From: Nitrososphaerales archaeon TH5895
GTDB lineage: Archaea > Thermoproteota > Nitrososphaeria > Nitrososphaerales > Nitrososphaeraceae
Direction of reading: 5' to 3'
NCBI GenBank assembly: GCA_014523695.1
Contig: JAATVS010000411.1
Span: forward strand, 1-6,130
DNA length: 6,130 nucleotides
In this document: positions 5,879 through 6,130 of the stretch, piece after piece
How positions within the stretch are numbered: the first letter of the stretch is position 1
How the letters are laid out: every line of letters starts with the position of its first letter
Notes under the pieces: generated by a model
What the model was told of the DNA's origin: nothing
What the model saw: the letters and a program-made list of their open reading frames with translations, nothing else
Database searches by the model: none
Position numbers and translations under genes: made by a program

Positions 5879-5886
5879 CTTAAATA
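5879..5886 (+). promoter_or_regulatory. TATA box of the right-edge gene
   Basis: CTTAAATA is close to the archaeal TTTAAATA consensus. Its centre is 45 nt before the GTG at 5928. The predicted transcription start near 5908 leaves a short leader of about 19 nt that still contains the whole Shine-Dalgarno sequence. Confidence 0.5.
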
Positions 5887-5911
5887 TGATGTATTTCTTT
5901 ATGAAAGAATA

Positions 5912-5918
5912 GAGGTGA
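5912..5918 (+). promoter_or_regulatory. Strong Shine-Dalgarno sequence deciding a GTG start
   Basis: GAGGTGA is fully complementary to the archaeal 16S 3' tail (TCACCTC). It sits 9 nt before the GTG at 5928. It is the only textbook ribosome-binding site in the window and fixes this start over the downstream in-frame ATG at 5997. Confidence 0.7.
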
Positions 5919-5927
5919 GGATAAAAA

Positions 5928-6130
5928 GTGGGATTTGGGTCTTTTTTCAAGAAGAAAAAAAAGCAGGTCGAGAAAGGTGTAAGTGATGTAGAGAACATGA
6001 TTAAGCCAGAACAACAACAACCAGAAAGTGAACTGGAAAAAATGGACCACTCATTCACAGCCGAAAAAACAGAACCTGGAAATTCTAAGAAAGGATCAGT
6101 TGAAACAGAGCGATTACAGGGTGCAGAAGA
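5928..6130 (+). CDS. N-terminal part of unrecognised Lys/Glu/Gln-rich protein (partial, runs off right edge)
   Basis: The frame is open from GTG 5928 to the window end, giving 67 codons. The peptide begins (M)GFGSFF followed by five lysines, then a charged region with Q/E/K bias (MIKPEQQQPESELEKM) and later GNSKKGSVETERLQGAEE. No globular domain is visible, and this stretch looks disordered or coiled-coil-prone. The short hydrophobic aromatic start followed by a polylysine patch could let the N-terminus associate with membrane lipids, but that is inference. No family is recognised, and the domain-bearing part may lie beyond the window. The TATA box, Shine-Dalgarno sequence and upstream oligo-T tracts indicate an independent transcription unit. 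Confidence 0.7.
   Translation, partial: MGFGSFFKKKKKQVEKGVSDVENMIKPEQQQPESELEKMDHSFTAEKTEPGNSKKGSVETERLQGAE

Noticed and set aside
5771..5951. Direct repeat CTTTTTTCAAG at 5771-5781 and 5941-5951
   Set aside because: It is built on a T6 run, one copy is inside coding sequence, and a match of this length is not surprising in AT-rich DNA.

Overview
The window reads as a piece of an ammonia-oxidising archaeal (Nitrososphaeria/Thaumarchaeota) genome, probably a soil or Nitrososphaerales-type lineage. Four things point there: an ESCRT-III-type CdvB protein, a small thaumarchaeal roadblock-like protein (DUF6659-like, recalled from memory), TATA-like boxes about 26-35 nt before start codons that imply leaderless or nearly leaderless mRNAs, and a very secreted, sequon-rich hydrolase. 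Genes fill only about 65% of the window, and overall base composition is AT-leaning.

Layout. Bases 3-185 (+) are the 3' end of a gene entering from the left, family unknown. It converges on a minus-strand block running from 3879 down to 371. In transcription order this block is a secreted epoxide-hydrolase-like alpha/beta hydrolase (3879-2137), a tiny protein with two CxxCxGxG zinc knuckles (DnaJ type), a 66-residue zinc-ribbon protein, and the CdvB/ESCRT-III paralogue (1069-371). Spacers of 71-383 bp and separate TATA-like boxes suggest mostly individual transcripts rather than one operon.

A 973-bp divergent intergenic region (3880-4852) has no convincing gene. It carries the hydrolase promoter at its left end and the promoter of the plus-strand genes at its right end. 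To its right, on the plus strand, lie a VOC-fold (glyoxalase/bleomycin-resistance-like) protein (4853-5299), a DUF6659-like roadblock/profilin-fold protein (5405-5755), and the 5' end of an unrecognised lysine-rich protein (5928 to the right edge). The last one is the only gene here with a textbook Shine-Dalgarno sequence and a GTG start.

Functionally the genes do not form an obvious pathway. The best-supported roles are membrane remodelling or cell division (CdvB) and a surface or secreted hydrolase with an Asp-His-Glu triad. No mobile element, CRISPR array, rRNA or tRNA was seen. The most interesting points are the unusual lid residues and the 21-sequon architecture of the hydrolase, the possible membrane-inserting N-terminus of CdvB, and mini-ORFs that end in TAATG on the starts of both plus-strand genes.
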